From the NCBI GenBank assembly GCA_029582155.1, contig CM055895.1, positions 59,589,578 to 59,653,577 of the forward strand: a DNA stretch of 64,000 nt, written 5' to 3'. The notes beneath the pieces are model-generated. The model worked only from the letters and a program-made list of their open reading frames with translations, had not been told where the DNA came from and ran no database searches. The DNA is from Panopea generosa (taxonomy: Eukaryota; Mollusca; Bivalvia; Adapedonta; Hiatellidae). The translations under genes were made by a program, and so were the position numbers. Shown piece after piece: positions 35,101-45,683 of the stretch. Numbering within the stretch: the first letter of the stretch is position 1; every line of letters starts with the position of its first letter.

Positions 35101-36529
35101 TATATTACCGGTGAGACATAATGATTTTGTCTTGGTCGGATAATTGTTGTACGCATCATATTACCGGTGAGACAAGCTTATTTGGTCTTAGTCAGATAAT
35201 TGCTGTACGCATTGTATTACCGGTGAGACGTGCTGATTTAGTCTTGGTAAGGACAATTGCAGTACGCATTATATTACCGGTGAGACATGCTGATTTGCTC
35301 TTGGTAAGGATAATTGCTGTACGCATTATATTACTGGTGAGACATGCTGATTTGGTTTTGATAAGAATATTTGCTCTCCACTTTATATTACCGGTGAGAC
35401 ATGCTGATTTGATCTTGGTAAGATTATTGCTGTACACATTATAGCACAAGAGAGACATGCTGATTTGGTCTTGGTATGGATAATTGCTGTACGCATTATA
35501 TTAACGGTGAGACGTGCTGATTTGGTCTTGGTAAAGATAATTGCTGTACGCATTATATTACCAGTGAGACATGCTGATCTGGTCTTGGTAAGATAATTGC
35601 TGTATGCTTTATATTACCGGTGAAACGTGCTGCTTTGGTCCTGGTAAGAATACTTTCTCTACGCATTATATTACCGGTGAGCCGTGCTGATTTGGTCTTG
35701 GTAAGAAATTTGTTGTACGCATTATATTACCGGTGAGACGTGCTGATTTGTTCTTGGTAAAGATAATTGCTGTACGCATTATATTACCAGTGAGACATGC
35801 TGATTGGTCTTGGTAAGATAATTGCTGTTCACATTAAATTACCTGTGAGACGTGCTGATTTGGTCTTGGTAAGACAATTGCTGTATGCTTTATATTACCG
35901 GTGAGACATGCTGATTTGGTCTTGGAAAGGATGATTGCTGTACGCATTATATTACCGCTGAGACGTGCTGATTTGGTTTCGGTAAGGATAATTGCAGTAC
36001 GCATTATATTACCGTTGAGACATGCTGATTTGGTCTTGCTAAGGATAATTGTGGTACGCATTATATCACCGATAAGCCATGCTGATATGGTCTTGGTAAG
36101 ATAATTGCTGTACGCATTATATTACAGGTGAGACATGCTGATTTGGTCCTGGTAAGTATACTTTTTGTACGCATTATATTACCGGTGAGATGTGCTGATT
36201 TTGTCTTGGTAAGGATAATTGCTGTACGCATTATATGACCGGTGAGACGTTCTGATTTGGTCTTGGAAAGGATAATTGCAGTACGCATTATATTACCGGT
36301 GAGACGTGCTTATTTGGTCTTGGTAAGAATAATTGCTCTACGCCTTTTATTACCGATGAAATGTGCTGATTTTGTCTTGGTAAAGATAATTACAGTAAGC
36401 ATTATATGACCGTTGAGACGTGCTGATTTGGTCTTGGTAAGGATAATTGCTGTACGCATTATATGATCGGTGAGACATGCTTATTTTGTCTTGGTAAGGA
36501 TAATTGCTCTACGCAATATATGACCAGTG
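32176..36529. repeat. Large satellite-like array, 57-bp unit, about 76 copies
   Basis: A typical unit is GGTGAGACATGCTGATTTGG, TCTTGGTAAGGATAATTGCT, GTACGCATTATATTACC (57 bp, 19 codons). Because 57 is a multiple of three, stretches of both strands stay open and give periodic 19-residue frames (plus: RHADLVLVRIIAVRIILPV; minus: MRTAIILTKTKSACLTGNI). Frequent 1-2-bp indels, for example GGTAAGATAATT, break every frame after about 4-8 units. A rare variant, CACATTATAGCACAAG, occurs at 33351, 34250 and 35435 (intervals 899 and 1185), and 34714-34874 recurs at 35901-36061 (1187 bp). The higher-order period is therefore about 1185 bp, with about five units missing in one copy. I treat it as non-coding. 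Confidence 0.95.
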
Positions 36530-37620
36530 AATGGAACTGAAATTATATTATTAATGGCTGTATTGATCTGCTATTTTCATCTTGCATTGCGTTCTGTGTC
36601 GCTTCTAATGTGTCGTTTGATTAGATATTAATCAATGTACCAGAATGACATTTATTTTGTTCAACTAAATACTGTTGTTCAAGAAAATGAATTAAGCTAT
36701 CAAACTTTTAGTCCCAGAGAACCTTTTATTCACCTATCGTTTATTCTAAAAGCAACGGACATAGAAGTGTCATGCGAGCTAGCCGAGTAATAGATACTAT
36801 GTCATATGGTATCACTTGTTTCTATGTATTTATATAATTTACCTGAGCATGTGCCTGAGCATTTCTGACTTTTTTATATTATAGTATAGTAAAGTAATTT
36901 CATAGAATCAAGTATTTAATGATGCATTATATAAATGCATTAATAAAATTGATATGCATTAGCAATTTATTTGAAACAGTTCACGTTTCTGGTGTTTAGA
37001 GAGATCTTATCTCGCCTGTATTGAGGTAAAATAATTATCGTACAGAGCAACATTGCCACGTTACGGTTTTCATTTAATTGCATTTTAACATAAATCACAT
37101 ATCAAAAGCGAAAACGCGACATTAAAATCAATATAGTTCTGACATGAGTATGAAATATTAAAGCAGCGTTAAATGACACGTGACTCGTTTGAATAAATAT
37201 CGAGGTTCAAGTAATCTGAACAATAATTTTTTTTGAAAATAAACAACGTCCGAATTCATAAACACTTAAAATGTTTGAACAATAACACACCTTTAATTCA
37301 TGCATTGATAATGTAAAAAACATACCTTATATAATTTGTTATCTACTTATTTAAACGATTTAATCAATTTTACGCCCCGTACCAAGAGTTGTCATTGATT
37401 TTCATCTATTTGCATATCAAACTCCACCTCTTTCATCCATAGCATAAAAACTATTTCAAAACAGTTTTAATAAAAAAATTAAAAGAGTACTTTGAAAGTG
37501 CTCCATAGTAAATGAACAATTGATATGACATTTTTCTTAAATTATAGTTTGGAAATTAGGAATATTTGATAGCAGAAAAAGAGGATAGCGGTATATAAAA
37601 GTGAATGGTGCCAAGACAAA

Positions 37621-37622
<2 letters not shown>
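36530..37622. other. AT-rich non-coding stretch
   Basis: No gene or repeat family is recognised. Confidence 0.4.

Positions 37623-37655
<33 letters not shown>
37623..37655. repeat. (AT)n microsatellite
   Basis: A 33-bp AT run. Frames on both strands across it are tyrosine/isoleucine artefacts. Confidence 0.97.
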
Positions 37656-37657
<2 letters not shown>

Positions 37658-38619
37658 CACAGAAGTAATGGGGATTTCCCATTGCAAACACATAAAAGAA
37701 CACGTTGTTAAGTACATAAGTCATGGTCGACACCAAATTTATTGGTTTGGCAGAGGCCTTGTGAATGAGCATCTGAAAAGATCTCAAAAATACATTTATA
37801 ATTCATTCATTATAACCACGTCGACTTGAACCAGTTTACATGCACGTAGAAATTGAACTTTTCACGTCACACATAAACGCCAGCCTATGTTTCCGTTCAC
37901 AATATAAACATAACATTGTTTAACCTTCAGCATCCCTGCTTGTTAATATACACTTGTTGTAAGAGTTCACTCACTAAGCCTTGCAATCTCCAATCGATAT
38001 CGGGCATTTTTTCTTGAAAAGATTCATATTATATTGTTTCATTTATACAGTTAGCAAATCGATACGTTCATATTTCCCTCTAAGAAAAACAAATCTGTAT
38101 TAATTAAGCGCTTGTTCCAACCGTTCAATTATTGTTCTGTAAAGCATAACGGTAAATGTCAGCCGCATGTTAGTGAATGGTAATTAATGCAACATTTAAT
38201 AACAATTTTAGAAGCAACGTCGTCTCAATTTCCAGAAACGGCAGTCTTCTGAAGCTAACAGTATTTTTTAAACATGTTAAATGTATGATTGATAGAAACG
38301 CATGTGTATTTAATATTGCCGTTTTAGAATCCAACTTTAAATTTGAACCAATATCTTTGATATTTGAATATTTAAGGTCATGAGGAACATTAAGAAACCC
38401 TTTTCAATACTTAATTCAGTAACATGACCATTACTACATCCGATAAATTTGCCTTTATAGTTATTGAAATTATTTTGGCTAATACTGTATTGTTATACAG
38501 AGAGTATATGTTAATGTTTTTCAATATTCAATGGAGCCGTGTGCATGATTTGCCATAAAACCCTGACTAATTGCGTGCTTTATAAGGAATGCCATGTCTC
38601 GGTATAGTAACATATACTA
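37656..38619. other. AT-rich non-coding stretch
   Basis: No feature is recognised; the 68-codon frame at 38177-38383 has no domain. Confidence 0.35.
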
Positions 38620-40174
38620 TGCAAAAAAAGAAACTTTACGTGGGATGCTGATGGTTATAACGTCACTATGAAACAAAATAGTGTACGTATGTAGATGTTA
38701 TATGAAACTTGGAAGCAATATCTGTGAGTTTGTAACAGCGTCGGGTATTGGTTTCTTCAAAGTGAAGGTCAAATTTGAGGTCACAAGACGTAGGGGTCGA
38801 TTTCAAAAATCACAAAAATGTGAAGAAATGTTTTATTGACTTTTTGAGTATCAATCTGAGTGCCAATGTGAAGCAAGTTGTGTTAATAGCGTGTGTGACC
38901 GCCATTGGCCCTAATGCAGGTTGCTATTCTCCTCCTCATGGAATTTGTGAGACGGCGAATGACGTCATTGGGTATGTTCTGCCATTCAACAAGGAGGGCA
39001 TGTCTCAGGTCATTGACATTGTTTATTTGATGATTTATGCGTACCCGACGCCCAAGTTCGTCTCACATGTGTTCTATCGGGTTTTGGTCGGGCGAAATCG
39101 CCGGCCACGGCAAGCCGTTGACGCCGTTCTGAGCCAAGAATTGTGTCGTAATGCGAGCTGTGTGGGGCCTCGCGGTGTCATGTTGCAGAATCACTCCAGG
39201 ACCCCGATTTTGCATGAATAAGAGGAGATTGTTCCTCAAGATGTTCACATACCCTACTGCATTAAGGTTGCCCGGAACGATAACCAGATGTGTTTTCTGA
39301 TTGTCCATTATGCCCGCCCAAACCATGACGCTACCACTCCCAAACCTGTCTCGTTCCTGCACGCAGCATTGGGCAAGTCTCTCGTTCCGTCGCCTGTCAA
39401 CTCTGACCCTACCGTCAGCAAAGCTGACCCTGAAGCGTGACTCATCGGTAAAAATCACGTTTCGCCATTGTGCACGTATCCAGTGCCTGGGACGTCGAGC
39501 CCAGGCTAAGCGGGCGTCTCTATGACGTGCGGTTAGAATTTGTCCCTTATAAGGTCGACGCGCACGAATTGGTGCTCTATCTTGTCTAAAACGATTACGT
39601 ATCGTCTGAGCCGAGACCCTAAACCGCCGTGCACTTACCGTTGCTGGGGTAAAGCGATTACGTAAGTGCGTTAACGTAATGTACCGGTCGTCTCTACGTG
39701 ATGTCGCTCTGGGCCTACCTGATCTCGGCCTATCCGTAACTGACCCAGTAGTTGCATACCGAGTTGTCAGGTTGTGAATTGTTTGCCTAGAGCACCCAAA
39801 ATGAAGACGTTATTAACAGACATGCCGGTTCTAAGCATACCGACAGCCTGATTTCTGTCATTTTCGGATAGCCGTGACATTTACGTTTTCAGTCAAAACT
39901 GTAAACAATATTGTGTTTTCGTGTCAATGATAAAAAGTGCATGTGGTTGCCTAAGAAAAAGCAATTGAAATGAGCCCGGGATAGGTCAACACGAGGCAAG
40001 TGGTCAAAACAGGAAGCGTAAAGCGTGCTAGCCCGTGCACGGTACAAGTGCACACATTTTTTGTCGATGTTCTCCCTATACTCGGGCCTTTAGGTAAATA
40101 TCGATAACGTTTACATAAAGTCAACGTTAACCCTCTAAAGCAGGCCCTAAAGTATGTAAAGTTTCTTTTTTTGC
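38620..40174 (-). mobile_element. Tc1-like DNA transposon, about 1.55 kb, nearly complete
   Basis: The ends carry inverted repeats: GCAAAAAAAGAAACTTTAC at 38621-38639 and its reverse complement at 40156-40174. Each end is flanked by TA (38618-38619 and 40175-40176), as expected for a Tc1/mariner TA target duplication. One extra base at the left end makes the exact boundary uncertain by one. A single transposase gene fills the middle on the minus strand. The element is clearly more GC-rich than its surroundings, consistent with recent arrival. Confidence 0.9.
38883..39880 (-). pseudogene. Tc1-family transposase (DD34E), disabled by one frameshift and one nonsense codon
   Basis: The protein would bind the element's ends and catalyse cut-and-paste transposition. 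The start ATG is at 39880, followed by a helix-turn-helix region (MSRLSENDRNQAV). The frame is lost near 39800 and resumes one frame over with RQTIHNLTTRY and a GRPR-type hinge motif. The catalytic domain has TDESRF (first Asp, about 39446), VMVWAGI, QHDTARPHT (second Asp, about 39179) and SPDQNPIEH (Glu, about 39074), with 34 residues between the second Asp and the Glu. A TGA at 39063-39065 falls where the family has Trp (NPIEHxWDELGRR pattern). The frame then continues openly to TAA at 38883-38885. The 998-bp span is one base off a multiple of three, fitting a net single-base loss and a normal length of about 330 residues. Inactive as read, unless the breaks are sequencing errors. Confidence 0.92.
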
Positions 40175-40767
40175 TAAGTATATAATCGAAACAAAGGATA
40201 CGTCATTAACTTAATATAATTTTGAGTAAATATATAGCAATATTTAGTAAAAAGAAACTTGTATCTCATTTGTAAATATAAAGTCGATTAGATAGCATTT
40301 TATTTATTTCGATCATTTCACGTAATCTTTCTTCTGCAGTATTGCGCATCTGCAAATGAAATGATTAGAAATAAATTGTTTTGATTTAAGCAGTAGATTT
40401 GTATAAATATTTTGCAATAAGACAAATGAAAACAAGTAGTTTTATTGAACACCCTTCCAGTCTAGTAAAATATCACTATTAATGTCCCTGGCTATTAAAA
40501 AGAACATTGTTGTGAAAGAAATTCTATCAGGGCCTAGTAGTTCACAACACCGTTAGCTTAACGCCGTATTAAGATGAGGTTTCGAATCATGGTATTAAGG
40601 GTTGATACATTCAAGGTAACCATCTACAGACAATCGTATCTAAAGGTAATTTTACCAAGTGTATTTGATGTAAAAACTTTAAATTAACGGAGCGTTACCC
40701 ACTCAGTCCAGGTCTTTATTCCATAAGAATTATTTAATTTAATGTCATACTTTTTCGGCGAGCAGAT
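40175..40767. other. AT-rich non-coding stretch
   Basis: No gene is seen. GTTTCGAATCATGG near 40581 is weakly B-box-like but has no supporting SINE body. Confidence 0.35.
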
Positions 40768-41066
40768 TTTGATTTCGACAAAGCAAATACACAAAAGTTA
40801 AATTAATAGCTGTTTTCCATGTTACGTTTGCGTGTTGTATGAATATATAGACACAAACATATAGACAAAAATAATGGGAGCATTACGCCAAGTCAATGGA
40901 TACATGTTGCCAGGCTCGACAGAATAATAAGATTTATGTAAAATAAATATTCCGATGTTCTATGGGAATCAAGATTTATCGTGCAAGGCAGTCAATAGAC
41001 AACAATCACCGCAGGTTCGGTAATAGACGCATTATAATGATGGATCATAAAAATGAACAAGAACAG
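40768..41066. repeat. Unnamed dispersed repeat G, copy 1
   Basis: It aligns in order with 50115-50400. Shared blocks include GTTTTCCATG, AATAATGG, ATGTTGCCAGGC, GTTCTAT, GTCA.CCAATAGACAA, GGTAATA and GGACAAGAAC-type ends. Alignment ends abruptly at about 41066. No coding capacity or terminal repeats were seen. Confidence 0.7.
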
Positions 41067-41102
41067 TATAATCTTAAATGATATCACGGGAGTAGAACCC
41101 AC

Positions 41103-41255
41103 ATTCAGAGCCACTGGTGGAAATTTGACGTTTTGGCGGGATGTCTGCGTGAAAGGACGTGGATATATCAGAATTGTGCACGCAAGGGCCAGTGCAATAA
41201 TTAAGGCATAGTACCACCATTGCAAAAAGGAAGTGCTTCCGTGGGGTAGTCGCAT
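41103..41255 (-). CDS. Candidate first coding exon with a signal anchor
   Basis: ATG at 41255 (minus) begins a frame with MRLPHGSTSF, then a strong hydrophobic segment at about residues 13-31 (WWYYALIIALALACTILIY), then a basic/polar stem (PRPFTQTSRQNVKFPP). A short cytoplasmic tail, one membrane span and a stem is the usual start of type II membrane proteins such as Golgi glycosyltransferases or sulfotransferases. That comparison is architectural only; no family is recognised. I end the exon at residue 51, before a possible donor AAT|GTGGGT; the unspliced frame runs on to 40992. The segment is more GC-rich than its neighbours and begins just beyond dispersed repeat G. No downstream exon was found, and the space to the left holds the Tc1 element. 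Confidence 0.3.
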
Positions 41256-42310
41256 AATGGCGGTTATAAATAATTCCTCATTTCTTCTTCTTCTTTAAAA
41301 ATGCATTTTCCTTATTTTAATGCTCATTTTTTTATTTGAATGGCATTATTTATGTATTTTGAACATTTTGATAGCATTGTTATGTTTGAATTGTGAATTT
41401 AGAAAAAACAATTGATGCTTGGAAATTGGGGTATGAATACATGATTTCGGAAGTCTACTTTCACTTTGTCACCAGTGTACACACTTAGCAGAAAAAAATA
41501 TCTCTTATATGACTCATGACCCCTACTTTTCTCATCATATTTTGATAGTGCAGAGGTTGGCAAACAGTAAAATGTAGGTTTCACTTCTTTCATTGGGTCT
41601 CTCTATGAATGACAAGCCTTTTATTATTTACTATAGAATAAAGAACAAAAACCAATGGTGGGTTTACACCTATTGCTTGACTTGTTTCTGCTTGCTTATA
41701 TTAAATACATGAAAGAATGGAATTCGAGAAATTAAAGGAAGTCCTTGTCGCGTATGATCACAAGCATGACTAATCCTTGTCATAAAGTACGTACGTGAAA
41801 TAGTGTTTTATCAACATTAAGTAAACGTGGGTGGTACTATTACATCTCAATAGTATATGGATTTATAGAATGGTAAGTAAGAAGCAAAGATTTGAAGTTA
41901 ATAAGTAATATGGAGAGAAAGTTAAGTGCGCGCGCATATATAAAAACAGGAGAACTTTGATTGAACACGGATATGTTAAACACCACATATGACTCGAAAC
42001 TACTAATCTGATCCCGGCAAAATCCCTATTTTGATGTTTATGTGCATTTATGGTATGATGTCAAACAATAATTAACTATATCTATTCTGTCCAGTCCAGT
42101 CAGGTCCGAGCCATCAAATTTCTACTGTATTCAAACTTAAGACTCAGCTAACAAAGATAGAATACATAAAAAGTTTAAAGTTTCAATTGCATATCTTATT
42201 CATATTTGTTTTTGTTATGTAAACAAACCTAGTAAACTTGTCTTGAGTATATATCTGTATTTGGCATTGGTTAGTCGTCTGGACCTTAGTAATTTTGTAC
42301 CAAAATATAA
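41256..42310. other. AT-rich non-coding stretch
   Basis: A 64-codon minus frame at 41399-41593 has no recognised domain. If the 41103-41255 exon is real, this region would be its promoter side, but no TATA motif was convincing. Confidence 0.35.
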
Positions 42311-42531
42311 GCCGTCTTTCGTGGCCAAGTGGTTAAGACCTCCGGACCGGAAGGTTCGAATCCCGATGGAAGCACTTGCCGGTTGTCGTCCAACAGCTAG
42401 TTAAATTCAGGGGAACGCCTGGTAACGATAGCTTTCGGGAAGTAAATGTGTACAGCATGAAGGTGTCTTATACGCCTATTGTGGCTGGTCCTTTCAACAG
42501 GGGTGACACTGAAATAAACAAACATTTTGCT
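42311..42531 (+). mobile_element. tRNA-derived SINE (family B)
   Basis: The head carries TGGCCAAGTGGTTAAGACC (A box, from 42322) and GGTTCGAATCCC (B box, 42353-42364) about 31 bp apart, as in a tRNA gene. A non-tRNA body follows (GGAAGCACTTGCCGG, GGGGAACGCCTGGTAACG, GGGTGACACTGAAATAAAC) and it ends AAACATTTTGC. The body differs from families A, C and D. The head does not fold as a complete tRNA with a matched acceptor stem, so I do not call a tRNA gene. Confidence 0.75.
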
Positions 42532-43989
42532 ATATAAAATTAATACTGAAAGAGTGTCTCAAGCTGTAACAAAATATTTATCAACATCTGTGTATGGCAG
42601 AGATACAGAAAGGTATATTTTCTATGTCTGATTCATATATCCAATTAAAAGTGCCACCTCTGTAATAATTACCAATCAATATAGTAAAAAAAAGGAAATA
42701 TATTTGTTAAAATATCGGAGGAAATATGAAATATGAGACGCGTTGCAATTCACACCATGAGCTAGAAGTGAAACGTATGTTAAGTCTCATTCCATTCTCA
42801 ACAACAAATCCAGAGATGCCAAATTGAACACATTTGTCCAACAAAACCACATATCCGTTTGGTATCGATGGAGACTTTATATAACCTGATATACAATCTG
42901 AGACATTTTTAGAAACAGTTCTATAATGTTTTTGCTGTTATCTTTTACGTGGCCAACTGACTTTAACTCAAATTTTTGACGGCTAACGGACGAGCATCTT
43001 CAAACGATATATATGGAATTGCTTTGTAATCCTGTCCAAAATTAAAACATTTAATTATAAAGTCATGTTGTTAGTGTCATTTGCCTAATTCTCACTATCC
43101 GATTAATGAAAGCATATGTAGATCTAGATACGCTGAAATCACTCGTTACTGACGCTGGTTGAAGATACGCATGTCTATATTGTTTATTCAAAATAGTTAG
43201 TTACACCGTAGACTATAAGCTATTAGTATCCACAAGGAATTATATAGAGAAAGAAAGGCAAATGATTGAGGTTTTGTAGACGCTCGCGTATTCACGCAAA
43301 GTCTCGCAATTTCTCGTTTTCAATTATCTTAGCTTCCATTCATCTTAGGAACACAAATCAAAATTCTTACATTGCAGAATGAAATTCTCATTAAAACAAT
43401 TCAATTCCAGCAATTTATGCTTAAAATTGTTGAAGTTCTTTTGATTATAAAATGTGTAGACTGTAGCTAAAAACGACACATTACGAGAAATATTCCTTCA
43501 AACCTCAATATTTTTAATTCAAGATCATTTTGCGTGGTCGAAACATGTTTAAACATCTAAGATTAGATACAACTTACAGTTTATGTAAAAGAAATCAGTT
43601 GCCTGTGAATTATGAACGATTAATTGCCAAATGGTTAATTTATCGTGTGCTTTTTTTATCAACATTTAGCTAGGAAATGCAAGTTTTCTATCCTTCTATA
43701 CAAGTCTTTGCTATCTCAGACCTGGTCTACATAGTATTTATTACAATACGGTTAGGTAAATGGTATATTTTGCCATAAGCAATCATTAATTTGAAATACT
43801 AGTACATGTTTGTATCATAAACTATATGATATTACGTTTTCTATTTGAACCATTTACGATACTCAAATAATCAAATATAAGTTTGAATGCGTTGTTTCAG
43901 TTGCGTAACGCAGTCGACAATATATAAACTTCTGTATACACTATTATATATATATATTTTCCGAGTTTCTTGCTTGTCGCTCAGCATAT
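42532..43989. other. AT-rich non-coding stretch
   Basis: No gene or repeat family is recognised. Confidence 0.4.
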
Positions 43990-44170
43990 AGAGGATAGTT
44001 CTATGTCAGGTCGGCGCAGTGTCAGTATACGATGACTGAGTGGGCTAGCACACCATGTGTCTGCGGCATGACACTCCAGTGTGGCAGTGCTTCAGTGTAC
44101 TGTCTCAAGTAGACACTGTCGCAATATAACTGAAAAGTTGTTGAAAGCGACTCTAATCACCATACAACCA
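43990..44170 (+). mobile_element. SINE-like element family D, 5'-truncated copy
   Basis: It has the same 181-bp body as 9493-9673, including CAGTGTCAGTATACGATGAC, CACACCATGTGTCTGCGGCA, CAAGTAGACACTGTCGCAAT and CACCATACAACCA. The tRNA-like head present at 9391-9460 is missing here. Confidence 0.75.
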
Positions 44171-45683
44171 CCCACTGCAACTAGTATCTAATGTAGTTAA
44201 CTTCAGCGTGTATAAATGGTATTTATAAGAAGAACCTAACTCAATCTATCACAAATCAATAATTTCGCCATTATTTTGAAGTGGCGTAGAAACACGTTTT
44301 CAGAACATTAATATTTTGTTTTCAATTTTAATGCTGCCATATATCTCGCCATATTATGTGAAACAAATGTAGTGTTATCAAAAGGAACCGATCCATTTTT
44401 TTCTGATTAAACATAATTGACATATCCTAACATGTATTGTTATAAGTTCCCGTGTTCACGTATTTACATTTAGTTGCAAATGAGAACTAGTGGTGTTTCT
44501 TAATGAATAAAACTTATGGATTAAGTCAATATCTAGCTTATAACGTCATCATTGTAGATATCCCATGATATTGGTGATTATGCAAAGTTTCTTAAGATGT
44601 TTAAACAGCGCATCAGTGAGTATTATTTACAGAAATGGCAAGAAGATATGTATAGTACATCGCAAGCCTTTCAGAACAAACAATTCAAGCCATTGCTTAA
44701 AGTTGAGTCATATCTAAGTTTTGATTTGTCATACAAATCAAGAAAGACATTGTGAAATTTTAGATGCTCTTGTCATAATTTAATGGCCGATAAATGAAGA
44801 CATATAGGTCTTGATAGAATTTTATAAATTTGTTTATGTTGTCATAAAGCAAATGTACGTGTAATTGAAGATACCCAATTTATGAATACCTTAACAGATT
44901 AATTATTTAAAAATCATATATTTTTTTTCAAATTTTTTGTTCCATTATATTTGATCATCACTCAAGTGATTGTTTATATAATGTATATGTTTGTACTGTG
45001 TCTTGGCCAGTGGCCTATATTACTGAATAAAACTATGTCTATGCCTATATATATGTCATTTGAGTAATATTATAAATAATTAAAAATCCAGGTCATATTT
45101 TATATTTATACTGCAATTGAAGTTAAAGTTCGGTTAATTGTTATTTCTCTGAGTGCAATGAGTGAATCGTGAACTATTTAAACATTAAAATATGAAGTAT
45201 GTTTGAATTTTATGAGATCTCTAATATAATATCACTTTATACTCTCAGAAACACTATAATATTTACTATGCTCTGTGACTCTTCTATCGATGTATACCAG
45301 TGTAATCCGTGAAATCCGAATATATATACAACGTCATGTCTTTTGCATATACCGGATATTTACAAGGTGCGCTGTCAAAATTTCCCGCAAACTGTCAAAG
45401 CCTTAAAAAGTTTTAACAATGAGCTTTTAAGGTGAGTGTGCCTTTTCTATTATTGAAGTTGATTGTTATCATTAAAACTTGCTGTCATTAATCATTTCAA
45501 GTTGAATATTTTCATCTTTCAACCAAAATATCTAAAAAAGGTATGCTGTCTTTTGCTGTGTTTCGTTAAAAAACGGTGTTAGGGTAAAAATCATCACATC
45601 AATTTTGTCCTATGGAAATTTAATTAATATATTTTTCAAGTCAATTAGAAACATGAAACATGTTTTGTCTTTGTTTCATTTCA
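44171..45683. other. AT-rich non-coding stretch
   Basis: No gene is seen. TTTTAAGGTGAGTG near 45425 and TTTCATTTCAG at 45675-45685 look like a splice donor and acceptor pair immediately before the pogo-like coding region, but no coding evidence supports an upstream exon. Confidence 0.35.

Noticed and set aside
32147..36288. Up to 155-codon frames with 19-residue repeats on both strands
   Set aside because: The 57-bp unit is a multiple of three, so frames open automatically; indels break them all and both strands are equally open.
32176..36529. CRISPR-like repeat array
   Set aside because: There are no unique spacers between repeats; units are directly head-to-tail, and the genome is eukaryotic.
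39301..39525. Plus-strand frames over the Tc1 element (38775-39221, 39301-39525)
   Set aside because: They are shadows of the minus-strand transposase.
42311..42375. A functional tRNA gene
   Set aside because: A and B boxes are good, but the acceptor ends do not pair and a SINE body follows; the same holds for the heads at 17023, 28253, 22831 and 63511.
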